A stretch of 64,000 nt of DNA from Streptomyces sp. Alt3 (GTDB taxonomy: Bacteria > Actinomycetota > Actinomycetes > Streptomycetales > Streptomycetaceae), in the NCBI RefSeq assembly GCF_030719215.1, contig NZ_CP120983.1, positions 1,364,001-1,428,000 on the forward strand. The letters are read 5' to 3'. This document shows, piece after piece, positions 8,045-16,277 of the stretch (position 1 is the stretch's first letter; every line of letters begins with the position of its first letter). The translations under genes and the position numbers were made by a program. The notes under the pieces were generated by a model that did not search any database, was not told where the DNA came from, and worked only from the letters and a program-made list of their open reading frames with translations.

Positions 8045-9517
8045 TCAGTGGGCGACGGGCAGGGCCATCGGGTCCTTGGGCTGCTCGCCTCCGGCGGCCT
8101 CGGTCTCCGCCTCCGACGGCACGTCCGGCGTGCGGCCCCAGTGGTTGAAGGCCAGGTTCAGCACGATCGCCACCACGCAGCCGGTGGAGATGCCCGAGTC
8201 CAGGACGACGAGCAGGTCCTCGGGGAAGGCGTGGTAGAAACCGGGCGCGGCGATCGGGATGAGGCCGACGCCGACGGCCGCCGCGACGATCAGGGCGTTC
8301 TCGCCCTTCTCCAGGGCGGCCGTGGCCAGGGTCTGGATGCCGCTCGCGGCGACCGACCCGAAGAGGACGATGCCGGCGCCGCCGAGTACCGGGAGCGGCA
8401 CGAGGGCGATCACGGACGCGGCCACCGGGACGAGACCGAGCAGGACGAGGATGACGCCGCCCGCGGCGACCACGAAGCGGCTGCGGACCTTGGTCATGGC
8501 GACCAGCCCGATGTTCTGGGCGAACGCGCTGCACATGAAGCCGTTGAAGAGCGGGCTGATGGCGCTGCCCAGCGTGTCGGCGCGCAGCCCGCCCTCGATG
8601 GTCCGCTCGTCCGCGGGACGGCCGACGATCTTACCGAGGGCCAGCATGTCGGCGGTGGACTCGGTCATACAGACCAGCATCACGATGCACATGGAGATGA
8701 TGGCGGCGATCTCGAACTGCGGTGCGCCGAAGTGGAACGGCGTCGGGAAACCGACCACGTCGGCGTCGCCCAGTGCCCCGAAGTCGGTGATTCCGGCGGG
8801 GACCGCGATCAGGGTGCCGACGACCAGGCCGAGCAGGATGGCGATCTGCTGGAGGAATCCGCGCAGCAGTTTGCGCAGGGCCAGCACGATCACGAGGGTG
8901 ACGGCCGCCATCGTGATGTTCGTCGTCGAACCGTAGTCGTCGGCGGTGGCGTTGCCGCCCTGGGACCAGTTGAACGCGACCGGCAGGAGCGAGACGCCGA
9001 TCAGGGTGATGACGGTGCCGGTGACGACGGGCGGGAAGAACCGCACCAGTTTGCAGAAGTACGGTGCGAGGACGAAGCCGAGAAGCCCGGCGACGATTAT
9101 CGCGCCGAAGATGACGGCGATGCCGTCGTGACCGCGGTCCTTGCCTATCGCGATCATCGGGGTCACCCCGGCGAACGAGACTCCGTTGACGAACGGCAGC
9201 CGGGCGCCTATTCGCCAGAAGCCGAGGGTCTGGAGCAGGGTGGCTATCCCCGCCGTGAAGAGGCTCGCCCCCATGAGGAAGGCGGTCTCCTTGGCGCTGA
9301 GGCCGACCGCGGGCCCGACGATCATGGGCGGGGCCACCACTCCCGCGTACATCGCGGCCACGTGCTGGAGGCCGCTGGTGAACATCCTGAGGGGTGGGAG
9401 CTTCTCGTCGACCGGGTGCTTGCCCACCGGTCCTTCCGCCGCGTTCCCTTCTGCTGTGCTTGCTTCTTCTGTGCTTCCGTCGACTGCGTTCTTGCGAAAC
9501 CTGGGCGTAGCTGCCAC
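8045..9517 (-). CDS. NCS2/NAT-family nucleobase (urate/xanthine) permease
   Basis: A 490-residue inner-membrane permease with about 12-14 hydrophobic segments. It imports nucleobases by cation symport. A cytoplasmic N-terminal tail (about 35 residues) leads to HPVDEKLPPLRMFTSGLQHVAAMYAGVVAPP, typical of the UacT/XanQ branch, and the family region AQNIGLVAMTKVRSRFVVAAGG lies in the C-terminal half. It ends at a strong bidirectional hairpin. Its promoter should lie in 9518-9624, beyond the double terminator of the urate operon, so it is probably an independent unit. It resembles the permease at 11191-12591 throughout, indicating an old duplication. Urate is the likeliest substrate given the neighbours, but xanthine cannot be excluded. 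Confidence 0.85.
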   Translation of the reverse strand: MAATPRFRKNAVDGSTEEASTAEGNAAEGPVGKHPVDEKLPPLRMFTSGLQHVAAMYAGVVAPPMIVGPAVGLSAKETAFLMGASLFTAGIATLLQTLGFWRIGARLPFVNGVSFAGVTPMIAIGKDRGHDGIAVIFGAIIVAGLLGFVLAPYFCKLVRFFPPVVTGTVITLIGVSLLPVAFNWSQGGNATADDYGSTTNITMAAVTLVIVLALRKLLRGFLQQIAILLGLVVGTLIAVPAGITDFGALGDADVVGFPTPFHFGAPQFEIAAIISMCIVMLVCMTESTADMLALGKIVGRPADERTIEGGLRADTLGSAISPLFNGFMCSAFAQNIGLVAMTKVRSRFVVAAGGVILVLLGLVPVAASVIALVPLPVLGGAGIVLFGSVAASGIQTLATAALEKGENALIVAAAVGVGLIPIAAPGFYHAFPEDLLVVLDSGISTGCVVAIVLNLAFNHWGRTPDVPSEAETEAAGGEQPKDPMALPVAH

Positions 9518-9624
9518 GGCTTCCTCCGGTCGGGTACACGTCGGGCGACGTGGGTATCAGGGAGGTGTTGCTGAGTGGTGCGTTGGTGCAGGTCGTGCAG
9601 CTGGTGCGGGCAGCTTGGAGCTCA

Positions 9625-9728
9625 CCTGTGCGGGGGCGCGCGACAGAGGTCGCGCGCTCCCGCACAGGCTGCCGTGGACCCTGGTGGGTCCGCAGCGGCC
9701 GGCCGAGGGCCGTCCCCCTCGGCCGGCC
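9625..9728 (-). terminator. Double hairpin terminator ending the urate/purine operon
   Basis: The first hairpin met on the minus strand (9728-9697) has a 13-bp stem GGCCGGCCGAGGG/CCCTCGGCCGGCC. The second (9668-9625) has a 20-bp stem with one G-U pair around the loop AGAG. Together they lie just beyond the stop of the deaminase gene. Confidence 0.75.
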
Positions 9729-9747
9729 TGTCAGGGGGTGCGGAGCA

Positions 9748-11145
9748 TCAGGCTCCGGCGGCGATCTGCGCCAGTCGCCTGGCCTCGTCGCGGGTCGCGC
9801 GGGCGATGGCGTCCTCGTCCACCGTGGTGAGGTGGTTGTCCTCGACGACGGTTCTGCCGTTGACGAGGGAGAGGGTCACGGGGGCCGCGGCGCCGAACAC
9901 CAGGGCGGTCACCGGGTCTGCGATGGAGGCGTGGGCGAGGGTGTCCAGCTTCCAGAGCACGAGGTCGGCGAGCTTCCCCGGTTCCAGGGAGCCGATCTCG
10001 TCGGCCCGGCCGAGAACCCTGGCGCCGCCGTGCGTGCCCAGGCGCAGGGCCTGACGGGCGTTCAGGGCCTTCTCACGGTGGGCGCCGAGGCGGTTGACGA
10101 GGAGCGCGTTGCGCAGCTCGGTGTGGAGTTCACCCGACTCGTTGGACGCGGTGCCGTCGACCCCGAGCCCGACGGGGACTCCGGCCGCGAGCATGTCGGG
10201 CACGCGGGCGATGCCGGCGGCGAGTCGGGCGTTGGAGGAGGGGCAGTGCGCGACGCCGGTGCCGGTGCGGGCGAAGGCGGCGATGTCGGAGTCGTTCATG
10301 TGGACGCAGTGCGCCATCCACACGTCGTCACCGAGCCAGCCGGTCGACTCGAAGTAGTCCGTCGGACCCATCCCGAACAGCTCCTTGCAGAACTGTTCCT
10401 CCTCGACCGTCTCCGAACCATGGGTGTGCAGCCGTACGCCACGTCGACGGGCCAACTCCGCCCCCTGACGCAGCAGTTCGGTGGATACGGAGAAGGGTGA
10501 ACAGGGGGCGACCGCGATCTGCGTCATCGCGTCGAACGAGGCGTCGTGGTGTTCGTCGATGGTCGCCTCGGTGGCGGCGAGCGCTCCGTCGAGGGTTTCC
10601 ACGGCGAAGTCCGGCGGCAGTCCGCCGTCCTTCTCGCTGCGGTCCATCGAACCGCGGGCGAGGGTGAACCGTACGCCCGTCTCACGGGCCGCGCCGATGA
10701 TCGCGCCGGACAGGTCGCCGGAGCCCCGGGGGTAGACGTAGTGGTGGTCCATGGCGGTGGTGACCCCGCCGCGGGCCATCATCGCGAGCGAACCCTGGGC
10801 CGCGGCGCGGGCCATCGGCTCGTCGATGCGCGCCCACGTCGGGTACAGGGCGACCAGCCAGTCGAAGAGGTTGTGGTCGGTCGCGAGCCCCCGGGTGATC
10901 CACTGGTAGAAGTGGTGGTGGGTGTTGACGAGACCAGGGGTGGCGAGGTGCCCGGTGCCGTCGACACGGCGTACGACACCGGTGAGGCCCTCCGGGGCCG
11001 TGCCCGCACCGACGGACTCGATGCGGTTGTCCGCCACGACGATGTACCCCGAGGCGTACTCGGTGTCGTGGGCGTCGACGGTCGCGATCGAGCAGTTCTC
11101 GATGACGATGCGCCGGGTGGTCCTTGGATCCGCCGAAGCTGCCAT
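9748..11145 (-). CDS. 8-oxoguanine deaminase-like amidohydrolase
   Basis: A 465-residue cytoplasmic zinc hydrolase of the AtzB/TrzN/8-oxoguanine deaminase branch of the amidohydrolase superfamily. Metal-site motifs are present in order: NTHHHFYQ (HxH) at about residue 75, HTHGSE, AHCVHMNDSD and the catalytic Asp in GLGVDGTASNES. Homologues deaminate 8-oxoguanine to urate, which fits its place at the end of the urate operon. Related enzymes act on guanine or triazines, so the substrate is inferred from context. The ATG at 11145 follows GAGGGAAG; an upstream in-frame start at 11181 would add 12 residues. It lies 45 bp downstream of the NCS2 permease and is probably co-transcribed. Confidence 0.8.
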   Translation of the reverse strand: MAASADPRTTRRIVIENCSIATVDAHDTEYASGYIVVADNRIESVGAGTAPEGLTGVVRRVDGTGHLATPGLVNTHHHFYQWITRGLATDHNLFDWLVALYPTWARIDEPMARAAAQGSLAMMARGGVTTAMDHHYVYPRGSGDLSGAIIGAARETGVRFTLARGSMDRSEKDGGLPPDFAVETLDGALAATEATIDEHHDASFDAMTQIAVAPCSPFSVSTELLRQGAELARRRGVRLHTHGSETVEEEQFCKELFGMGPTDYFESTGWLGDDVWMAHCVHMNDSDIAAFARTGTGVAHCPSSNARLAAGIARVPDMLAAGVPVGLGVDGTASNESGELHTELRNALLVNRLGAHREKALNARQALRLGTHGGARVLGRADEIGSLEPGKLADLVLWKLDTLAHASIADPVTALVFGAAAPVTLSLVNGRTVVEDNHLTTVDEDAIARATRDEARRLAQIAAGA

Positions 11146-11190
11146 GGTGCTTCCCTCTTCTGTCTCTGGCGATGTGGGCACGGCAGGACC

Positions 11191-12591
11191 CTAGGAGGAT
11201 TTGAGTGCCACAGCGTTACGGCTGTGGGTGCCGAGATGATGGAAGAACAGATTGAGCAGGACCGCGACGAGCGCTCCCGCGCTGATCCCGGATCCGAGCA
11301 CGGTCTGTGCCCAGGACGGGAATCCGGCGTAGAAGGCGGGTGCCGCGAGCGGGATGATGCCCGCGCCGAGTGCCACCGCCACGAGGATGATGTTGGAACT
11401 GTCGTCCAGCCCGGCCTCGGACAGCGTCCGGATGCCGCTCACCGCGATCGAGCCGAACAGGACCATGCCGGCGCCGCCGAGCACGGGCATCGGGACCAGC
11501 GACACGACCGCGCCGAGCACGGGGAAGGCCCCGAGGACCAGGAGCGCGCCGCCCGCCGCGGCGACCACGTAGCGGCTGCGCACCCGCGTCAGGGAGACGA
11601 CACCGACGTTCTGGGCGAAGGCGCTGGTCGGGAAGCCTCCGAAGACCGGGCCGAGAAGGGTGGCGATGCCGTCGGTGCGCAGGCCCCGGGTGAGGGTGGG
11701 GCCGTCGGTGCGCCGCTCGCAGATCTCGCCGAGGGCCAGCATCCCGGCCGACGACTCCGTCATCAGCACCAGCATCACGATGCACAGGGAGAGGATCGCG
11801 GCGGGCTGGAACTCGGGCGCGCCGAAGGCGAAGGGTGTGGGCAGGGCGGCGACGGGCGCGGAGCCGAGCGCGGAGAAGTCGGCGAGGCCGAACGGTACGG
11901 CCGCCAGTGTGCCGATGAACATGCCTGCGAGCAGGGCGATCTGCTTGACGAAGCCGCGCCCGAAGCGCTGGATCAGCAGGATGACGACGAGGGTGAACGC
12001 GGCGAGCGCGAGGTACTTCATGGCGCCGAAGTCGTCGGCTGTGGCGTCGCCTCCCTGGGCCCAGCCCACCGGCACGGGCATCAGGGTGACGCCGATGAGG
12101 GTGATGACCACCCCGGTGACCAGGGGCGGGAAGAAGCGCAGCAGCCGTCCGAAGAACGGGCCGACGGCCAGGCAGAAGACACCGGCGACGATCACGGCGC
12201 CGTAGATCGTGGGGAGTTGGCGGCCGGGAGCGCTGGTCTCGGCGATGGCGAGCATCGGCGCGATGCCCGCGGAGGAGGCCGCGTTGACGAACGGCAGCCG
12301 GTTGCCCGCGAAGCGGCGGACTCCGATGGTCTGGAGCAGGGTGGCGAGTCCCGCGATCAGGAGACTCGCGGCGATCAGGCGGGTCATGCCGGCCGTGTCG
12401 AGACCGACGGCCTGCCCGATGATGAGCGGAGGGGTGACGACGCCCGCGTACATGGCGGCGATGTGCTGGAGTGCGGCGGGGACCAGCCGCGAGGGCGGAA
12501 GCTTCTCGTCGACCGGGTGAACCGCCGTGCCGGCGACGGTCGATGAGGTGGTACATGGGCCTTCTGCCGGCCCCGTTGCAGGCTGTGCCAT
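11191..12591 (-). CDS. NCS2/NAT-family nucleobase (urate/xanthine) permease
   Basis: A 466-residue inner-membrane permease of the same branch as the one at 8045-9517; both begin the first helix after HPVDEKLPP. About 12-14 hydrophobic segments are visible, and the conserved AQNVGVVSLTRVRSRYVVAA region lies in the second half. The ATG at 12591 has GGAGGG 6 bp upstream. It follows urate oxidase by 68 bp and precedes the deaminase by 45 bp, all on the minus strand, so it is probably part of the urate operon and imports urate or xanthine as feed for the pathway. Exact specificity cannot be decided by eye. Confidence 0.85.
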   Translation of the reverse strand: MAQPATGPAEGPCTTSSTVAGTAVHPVDEKLPPSRLVPAALQHIAAMYAGVVTPPLIIGQAVGLDTAGMTRLIAASLLIAGLATLLQTIGVRRFAGNRLPFVNAASSAGIAPMLAIAETSAPGRQLPTIYGAVIVAGVFCLAVGPFFGRLLRFFPPLVTGVVITLIGVTLMPVPVGWAQGGDATADDFGAMKYLALAAFTLVVILLIQRFGRGFVKQIALLAGMFIGTLAAVPFGLADFSALGSAPVAALPTPFAFGAPEFQPAAILSLCIVMLVLMTESSAGMLALGEICERRTDGPTLTRGLRTDGIATLLGPVFGGFPTSAFAQNVGVVSLTRVRSRYVVAAAGGALLVLGAFPVLGAVVSLVPMPVLGGAGMVLFGSIAVSGIRTLSEAGLDDSSNIILVAVALGAGIIPLAAPAFYAGFPSWAQTVLGSGISAGALVAVLLNLFFHHLGTHSRNAVALKSS

Positions 12592-12659
12592 GGGTGTTCC
12601 CTCCGGGATGGCCGGTCCCCGCCCGTCCGTGGGCGGACAGGGGCCGGCTCAGCTCCGCG

Positions 12660-13583
12660 TCAGAGGTTGGTCAGGTCGACCGGGATCTTCGGCTCGACGC
12701 CGTCCCGGAGCACCGTCGCCTCGATGAGGCCGTACGGGCGGTCGGCCGCGAAGTACACCTCGTTGTCGTTCTTGAGGCCGAACGGCTCCAGATCGACGAG
12801 GAAGTGGTGGTTGTTCGGCAGCGAGAAACGGATCTCGTCGATCTCGCTGCGGCTGTTGATGATGCGCGAACCCATCTGGTACAGGGTCTGCTGGAGCGAG
12901 AGGGAGTAGGTCTCCGCGAAGGCCTGGAGCATGTGCTTGCGCGCCTGCTCGTAGGACTTCTCCCAGTTGGGCATGCGCTGTTCGTCGTCGGTCCAGTTGT
13001 AGCGCCACCTGGCGGAGACGTCGGTCGCGAGGATGCGGTCGTACGCCTCCTTCAGCGTCGTGTACCTGTCCTTGACGTAGCCCCAGAACTCGGAGTTGGT
13101 GGAGTTCATCACCGTGAGGTCCTTGAGGCCGGAGATGACCTCCCACTTCTCGCCGTCGAAGGTGATCTGGGTGGTGCGTGTCTCCTGGCCCTTGCGGACG
13201 AAGGAGTGCTTGACCTCGTCGGCACCGATGAACTTCGAGTTGCCGTCGGAGGTCGCGATGCGCTCCCAGGCGTACTCCTCGATCCTGATGCGTGCCACCT
13301 CGATCGGCTCCTGCGAGGAGACGAAGTGCCGCGCGAGGTGTATGCCGAACTGCTCGGCGGACTCGATGCCGTGTTCCTTGGCGAAGGCGAACACCGTGTT
13401 CTTGGTGGTGTCGGTCGGCAGGACGTTGGCGTTGGAGCCGGAGTAGTGGACGTCGTCCATGTCGCCGGAGAGTGCGACCGAGACGTTGAGGTCCTTGATG
13501 TGGTGGGTGTCGCCGTCCCGCGTGATCCTGACGACGCGGTTCTCTGCTTTGCCGTACTGGTTCTGGCCGAGAATCGTGGGCAT
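12660..13583 (-). CDS. Urate oxidase (factor-independent urate hydroxylase)
   Basis: A 307-residue cofactor-free oxidase that converts urate and O2 to 5-hydroxyisourate and H2O2. It shows the tandem T-fold layout and family motifs: GQNQYGKAENRVVRITR at the N terminus, ISGLKDLTVMNSTNSEFWGY in the centre and LPNNHHFLVDL near residue 265. Length is normal and no key region is missing. It lies 6 bp after the hydroxyisourate hydrolase gene, so the two are translationally close. The peroxide it makes gives a functional reason for the catalase gene nearby, whose promoter shares an element with this operon. Confidence 0.96.
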   Translation of the reverse strand: MPTILGQNQYGKAENRVVRITRDGDTHHIKDLNVSVALSGDMDDVHYSGSNANVLPTDTTKNTVFAFAKEHGIESAEQFGIHLARHFVSSQEPIEVARIRIEEYAWERIATSDGNSKFIGADEVKHSFVRKGQETRTTQITFDGEKWEVISGLKDLTVMNSTNSEFWGYVKDRYTTLKEAYDRILATDVSARWRYNWTDDEQRMPNWEKSYEQARKHMLQAFAETYSLSLQQTLYQMGSRIINSRSEIDEIRFSLPNNHHFLVDLEPFGLKNDNEVYFAADRPYGLIEATVLRDGVEPKIPVDLTNL

Positions 13584-13589
13584 TGTCTG

Positions 13590-13991
13590 CTAGCTCCCTC
13601 GGTAAACGGAGTAGCCGAACGGGTTGAGCAGCAGCGGTACGTGAAAGTGCTCGCCCGGGGTGACGGCGAACGCGATCGCCACCTCCGGGAAGAACGCGCC
13701 GCTGTCCCTTACGCGGGGGGCGTCCTGCTGCGCCTCGGCTTGCTTCTTCGCGGTGAAGTACGACTCGGTGTCGAAGACGAGCCGTACGTGGGTGGTTCCT
13801 TCCGGCAGGGCCGGCAGGTCTTTGCAGCGCCCGTCCGCGTCGGTCGCGGATCCGCCGAGCGCCACGTACTGCGCGTCGCCGCCGCTGCGGGCGGCCAGGG
13901 AGACGGTGACGGCTTCGGCGGGACGGCCGGTGCTGGTGTCCAGGATGTGGGTGGACACCGATGCGGTGGTGTCGGTGCTCAAGACCGTCAC
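13590..13991 (-). CDS. uraH: 5-hydroxyisourate hydrolase (transthyretin-like)
   Basis: A 133-residue member of the transthyretin-related hydrolases, which open 5-hydroxyisourate to OHCU, the second step of urate breakdown. Seen are the N-terminal STHILDTSTGRPA (first catalytic His), a central VRLVFDT strand, and the C-terminal signature YRGS that completes the active site at the tetramer interface. The start used is at 13991; a short N-terminal tail precedes the conserved core. It lies between uraD (33 bp upstream) and urate oxidase (6 bp downstream) in one minus-strand operon. Confidence 0.94.
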   Translation of the reverse strand: MTVLSTDTTASVSTHILDTSTGRPAEAVTVSLAARSGGDAQYVALGGSATDADGRCKDLPALPEGTTHVRLVFDTESYFTAKKQAEAQQDAPRVRDSGAFFPEVAIAFAVTPGEHFHVPLLLNPFGYSVYRGS

Positions 13992-14024
13992 GCTCCTTGT
14001 TCTCGGAAGTGCTGTACGGGGCCC

Positions 14025-14531
14025 TCAGGAGTCCTGTACGAGGCGGGTCAGCCGGATGCGGTTGATCTTGCCCAGCTCGGTGCGGACGATCTCGCGTTCC
14101 TGCTCGGGCGAGTTCCCGATCCGGGCCTTCACCGCGTCGCGCATCTGCTCACCGGTGGCTCCGGTGGCACAGATCAGGAAGACGTGTCCGAACCGCTCCT
14201 GGTAGGCCAGGTTGAGTTCGAGCATCTGCGCCTTCAGACCCTCGGACGCACCGGCCATCCCCCGCTGCTCACGGGCGGAGGCCGGATCCCCGGGCGCGGG
14301 GCGGCCGATCGGCGGATGGCCGGCCATCGCCTCGGCCAGGTCCTCCGCGGAGAGCTCGGCCAGGGCGGCGTCGCTCGCGGAGAGCAGGGCTTCGGTTCCG
14401 GCGTACGGCCGGTGGGCGAGGACGAGGTCTCCCCACGCCGCACTGGCACAGACCTCGTGCAGCGCGGCTGTGGCCTCAGCGGCCGCCAGGGTGTTGAACC
14501 GGGCGAGGCCCGGTGTGGAGCTCGTAGTCAC
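14025..14531 (-). CDS. uraD: OHCU decarboxylase
   Basis: A 168-residue helical enzyme that decarboxylates 2-oxo-4-hydroxy-4-carboxy-5-ureidoimidazoline to S-allantoin, completing urate degradation. The motif AMAGHPPIG supplies the catalytic His, and LNLAYQERFGHVFLICATG is the family signature. I chose the GTG at 14531 because GGAGG lies 5 bp upstream and the length fits the family; an upstream in-frame ATG at 14624 would run through the promoter. It is the first gene of the urate operon, and its promoter carries the 22-bp element shared with the catalase gene. Confidence 0.92.
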   Translation of the reverse strand: MTTSSTPGLARFNTLAAAEATAALHEVCASAAWGDLVLAHRPYAGTEALLSASDAALAELSAEDLAEAMAGHPPIGRPAPGDPASAREQRGMAGASEGLKAQMLELNLAYQERFGHVFLICATGATGEQMRDAVKARIGNSPEQEREIVRTELGKINRIRLTRLVQDS

Positions 14532-14575
14532 GGGAGCCTCCGTGGCTTTTTCGCTGTGCGTTGTCGGGCTGCGCA

Positions 14576-14619
14576 CAGCTAACGCCCTTCGCAACACCAC
14601 GTCAACAGTTTGTTGAAAT
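14576..14619 (-). promoter_or_regulatory. Promoter and operator of the urate operon (element shared with catalase)
   Basis: On the minus strand the palindrome TCAACAAACTGTTGA (14616-14602) overlaps a -35 box TTGACG (14605-14600), followed 17 bp later by TTAGCT. The 22 bp at 14598-14619 are identical to 18161-18182 before the catalase gene, in the same orientation relative to the gene. Confidence 0.75.
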
Positions 14620-14685
14620 TCCACGAACAGATGATGCCGCCGCCCGAGTTCCCGGACGACGGCATTGGACCCGCATTGATCTCAG

Positions 14686-15063
14686 CTACTCACCCTTGGC
14701 CGGATTGTCACGGTTCAGGTAGTTGTAGACGGTGAAGCGGCTGACGCCGAGCGCGCCGGCCACGGTCTCCACTCCGTGTCGCACGGAGAAGGCACCGCGT
14801 GCCTCAAGGGTGCGCACCACTCCCTGCTTGGCCTTGCGGTCCAGCTCGGCCAGTGGCATTCCGTGCCGCCGCTCCATCGCGGTCAGGATGTGGTCGAGCG
14901 ATTCGGAGAGCTGCGGGAGCCGCACCGCCATGACGTCCACGCCCTCCCAGACGAGCACGACGTCCTCGGTGGTGGCCTGCCCGGGGTCGAGCAGCTCGGC
15001 GCCCATGGCGTCGACCAGCGGCTTCACGGCGGTGACCAGCGGGTGGTCGGCCGGTACGGTCAC
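14686..15063 (-). CDS. Helix-turn-helix regulator, YheO/DauR-like
   Basis: A 125-residue putative DNA-binding protein. The C terminus has a clear helix-turn-helix: GVETVAGALGVSRFTVYNYL at about residues 98-117, of the type found at the end of YheO/DauR-like regulators. The N-terminal part (VLVWEGVDVMAVRLPQLSESL) may be a small sensor. The GTG start overlaps the stop of the preceding gene (GTGA), so the two are translationally coupled. It stands between the urate operon, with about 155 bp upstream of uraD, and the glyoxylate genes. It is therefore a candidate for the protein that binds the shared palindrome, but nothing in the sequence proves this. Confidence 0.7.
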   Translation of the reverse strand: MTVPADHPLVTAVKPLVDAMGAELLDPGQATTEDVVLVWEGVDVMAVRLPQLSESLDHILTAMERRHGMPLAELDRKAKQGVVRTLEARGAFSVRHGVETVAGALGVSRFTVYNYLNRDNPAKGE

Positions 15064-15311
15064 GGGGTGTCCTCCCCGATCACGTTGAGCTGGAGGGAGA
15101 CCCGGGTGGCGCCCGAGGCGAGGGCCTGGCGCAGCAGCGAGTCCACCGCGGTGAGGACCTGCCCGGCGTCCCCTTCGGCGGTGTTCCCGAAGGGGCCCAC
15201 GTCCACGGCATCCAGGTCGGCGGCCTGGATGACGTCGCGGGCCACCACCGCGTGGGCGGGTGCCTCGTCGAGATCGAAGGGCTCGGTGGTGAATTCCACC
15301 CTCAAGCGCAC
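15060..15311 (-). CDS. Small thiamine-binding-like (MTH1187/YkoF-type) protein
   Basis: An 83-residue protein with a ferredoxin-like pattern: strand VEFTTEPF, helix, then VGPFGNTAEGDAGQVLTAVDSLLRQAL and a final strand VSLQLNVIGE. The GNTAEGD loop and layout resemble the thiamine-binding MTH1187/YkoF family, though the match is distant. The GTG at 15311 has GGGAGG 5 bp upstream. It is coupled to the downstream helix-turn-helix gene by a GTGA overlap, so it could be the ligand-sensing partner of that regulator. Function is otherwise unknown. Confidence 0.6.
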   Translation of the reverse strand: MRLRVEFTTEPFDLDEAPAHAVVARDVIQAADLDAVDVGPFGNTAEGDAGQVLTAVDSLLRQALASGATRVSLQLNVIGEDTP

Positions 15312-15560
15312 GGTGCCTCCCTCATGTCCCGCCGCGTCGGTCGGCTCGCACGGCTCGCCCCGACCCTAAGGCACCGGTCGCGCGACTCGGCGGGCCCGGC
15401 GGGCCGGGCCCGCCTCACGCCCCGGCCTGGATGTCCCCGCGGGGTGAGCGTCGTACCGGAGATCGGGATGCCGGGCCACGTGCGCGCCGCTCTCGCGGCC
15501 TACCCCTTGCTCGGGAACCGGCCGGAGCGCCGGCTCGACGTCTGGACGAGGTGGGGTGCC

Positions 15561-16135
15561 ATGAGGACATTCCGCAGGAGCCGTATCCGCGCGGCGGCGG
15601 CCGCCGTGACCCTGGCACTGGGCTGTACTCATGGGCGGCGCAGGGCTGCGCCAACATCACCGGGACGTTCGGGGCCCCGCCGAATCCGACCGCCACCGCC
15701 GACCGGCCCCGGGTCACCGCCCGGTTGGGCGGGGTCGCGGCCCGGGGTGAGGCCCCGGGCGGCGACGATCCGACCGTTCCCCCCACGGACCCGCCGGCCG
15801 ACGGGCCCACGCTCTTCGACGACTTCAACCACTCGAGCCACGCGGACCCGAGGATCGCGGCGAACGGCTGGAGCGTCCGCTCGAACTCCGGTGGCCCGGG
15901 GGTTCCGGGGGCCGAGTGGGCACCCGGGAACGTCACCTTCGCCGGCCAGAACGGCAACTCGGTGATGAACCTGGAGACCTCGACCGCAGGTACGGGCGCC
16001 TCGACGGTGCAGACGGAGATCCTCACGAAGTCAGGCCCTCTCCCCGGCTCAGGTGTCGTCACCGGTGAGCGGTTACCGGGCGGCGGGTACGACCTTCCGG
16101 GACACCGTGCCGGGGGTCTGACCAGGCAGGCATGA
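15561..16135 (+). pseudogene. GH16-type beta-glucanase remnant, frameshifted and truncated
   Basis: The ATG at 15561 starts a signal-peptide-like MRTFRRSRIRAAAAAVTLALG. After about residue 21 the coding signal jumps to another frame, which continues with WAAQGCANITGTFGAPPNPT and then a typical N-terminal stretch of secreted concanavalin-like (GH16) hydrolases: TLFDDFNHSSHADPRIAANG, WSVRSNSGGPG and a TEILTKS strand. Where the catalytic part should continue, the frame runs into unrelated sequence and stops at 16133-16135. A frameshift and a large 3' deletion are both present, so no active enzyme can be made. Confidence 0.75.
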
Positions 16136-16205
16136 GCGGGGGCGGAGTGGGGGGGCAGAGCGGCCTCCACCCCGCTTCCGTGTGCCCCGAAATCGGGACG
16201 GCCTC

Positions 16206-16270
16206 TTGACAGCTCCGCCACCAGCCGGGCAATCTTCCGTTAAGCAGAAACTAACTTCCGCAATACGGAA
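16206..16270 (+). promoter_or_regulatory. Promoter and composite operator of hyi (AllR-type boxes)
   Basis: A consensus -35 TTGACA (16206-16211) and a -10-like CAATCT 18 bp on are followed by two boxes 21 bp apart: TTCCGTTAAGCAGAA (16235-16249, one half-site base off) and TTCCGCAATACGGAA (16256-16270, perfect halves). The second abuts the ribosome-binding site. The same composite lies before gcl. In Streptomyces the IclR-type AllR is known to control allantoin/glyoxylate genes. Confidence 0.75.
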
Positions 16271-16277
16271 GGAGCGC

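Noticed and set aside
10546..12546. A 666-codon open frame on the plus strand
   Set aside because: It is antisense to the deaminase and an NCS2 permease and has the low-complexity composition (Asp/Glu/Gly/Arg-rich) of a shadow frame.
14532..14685. A purine riboswitch before the urate operon or the permeases
   Set aside because: I could not find the conserved junction sequences or stems of the purine aptamer in any of the 5' regions; the regions are better explained by protein operators.
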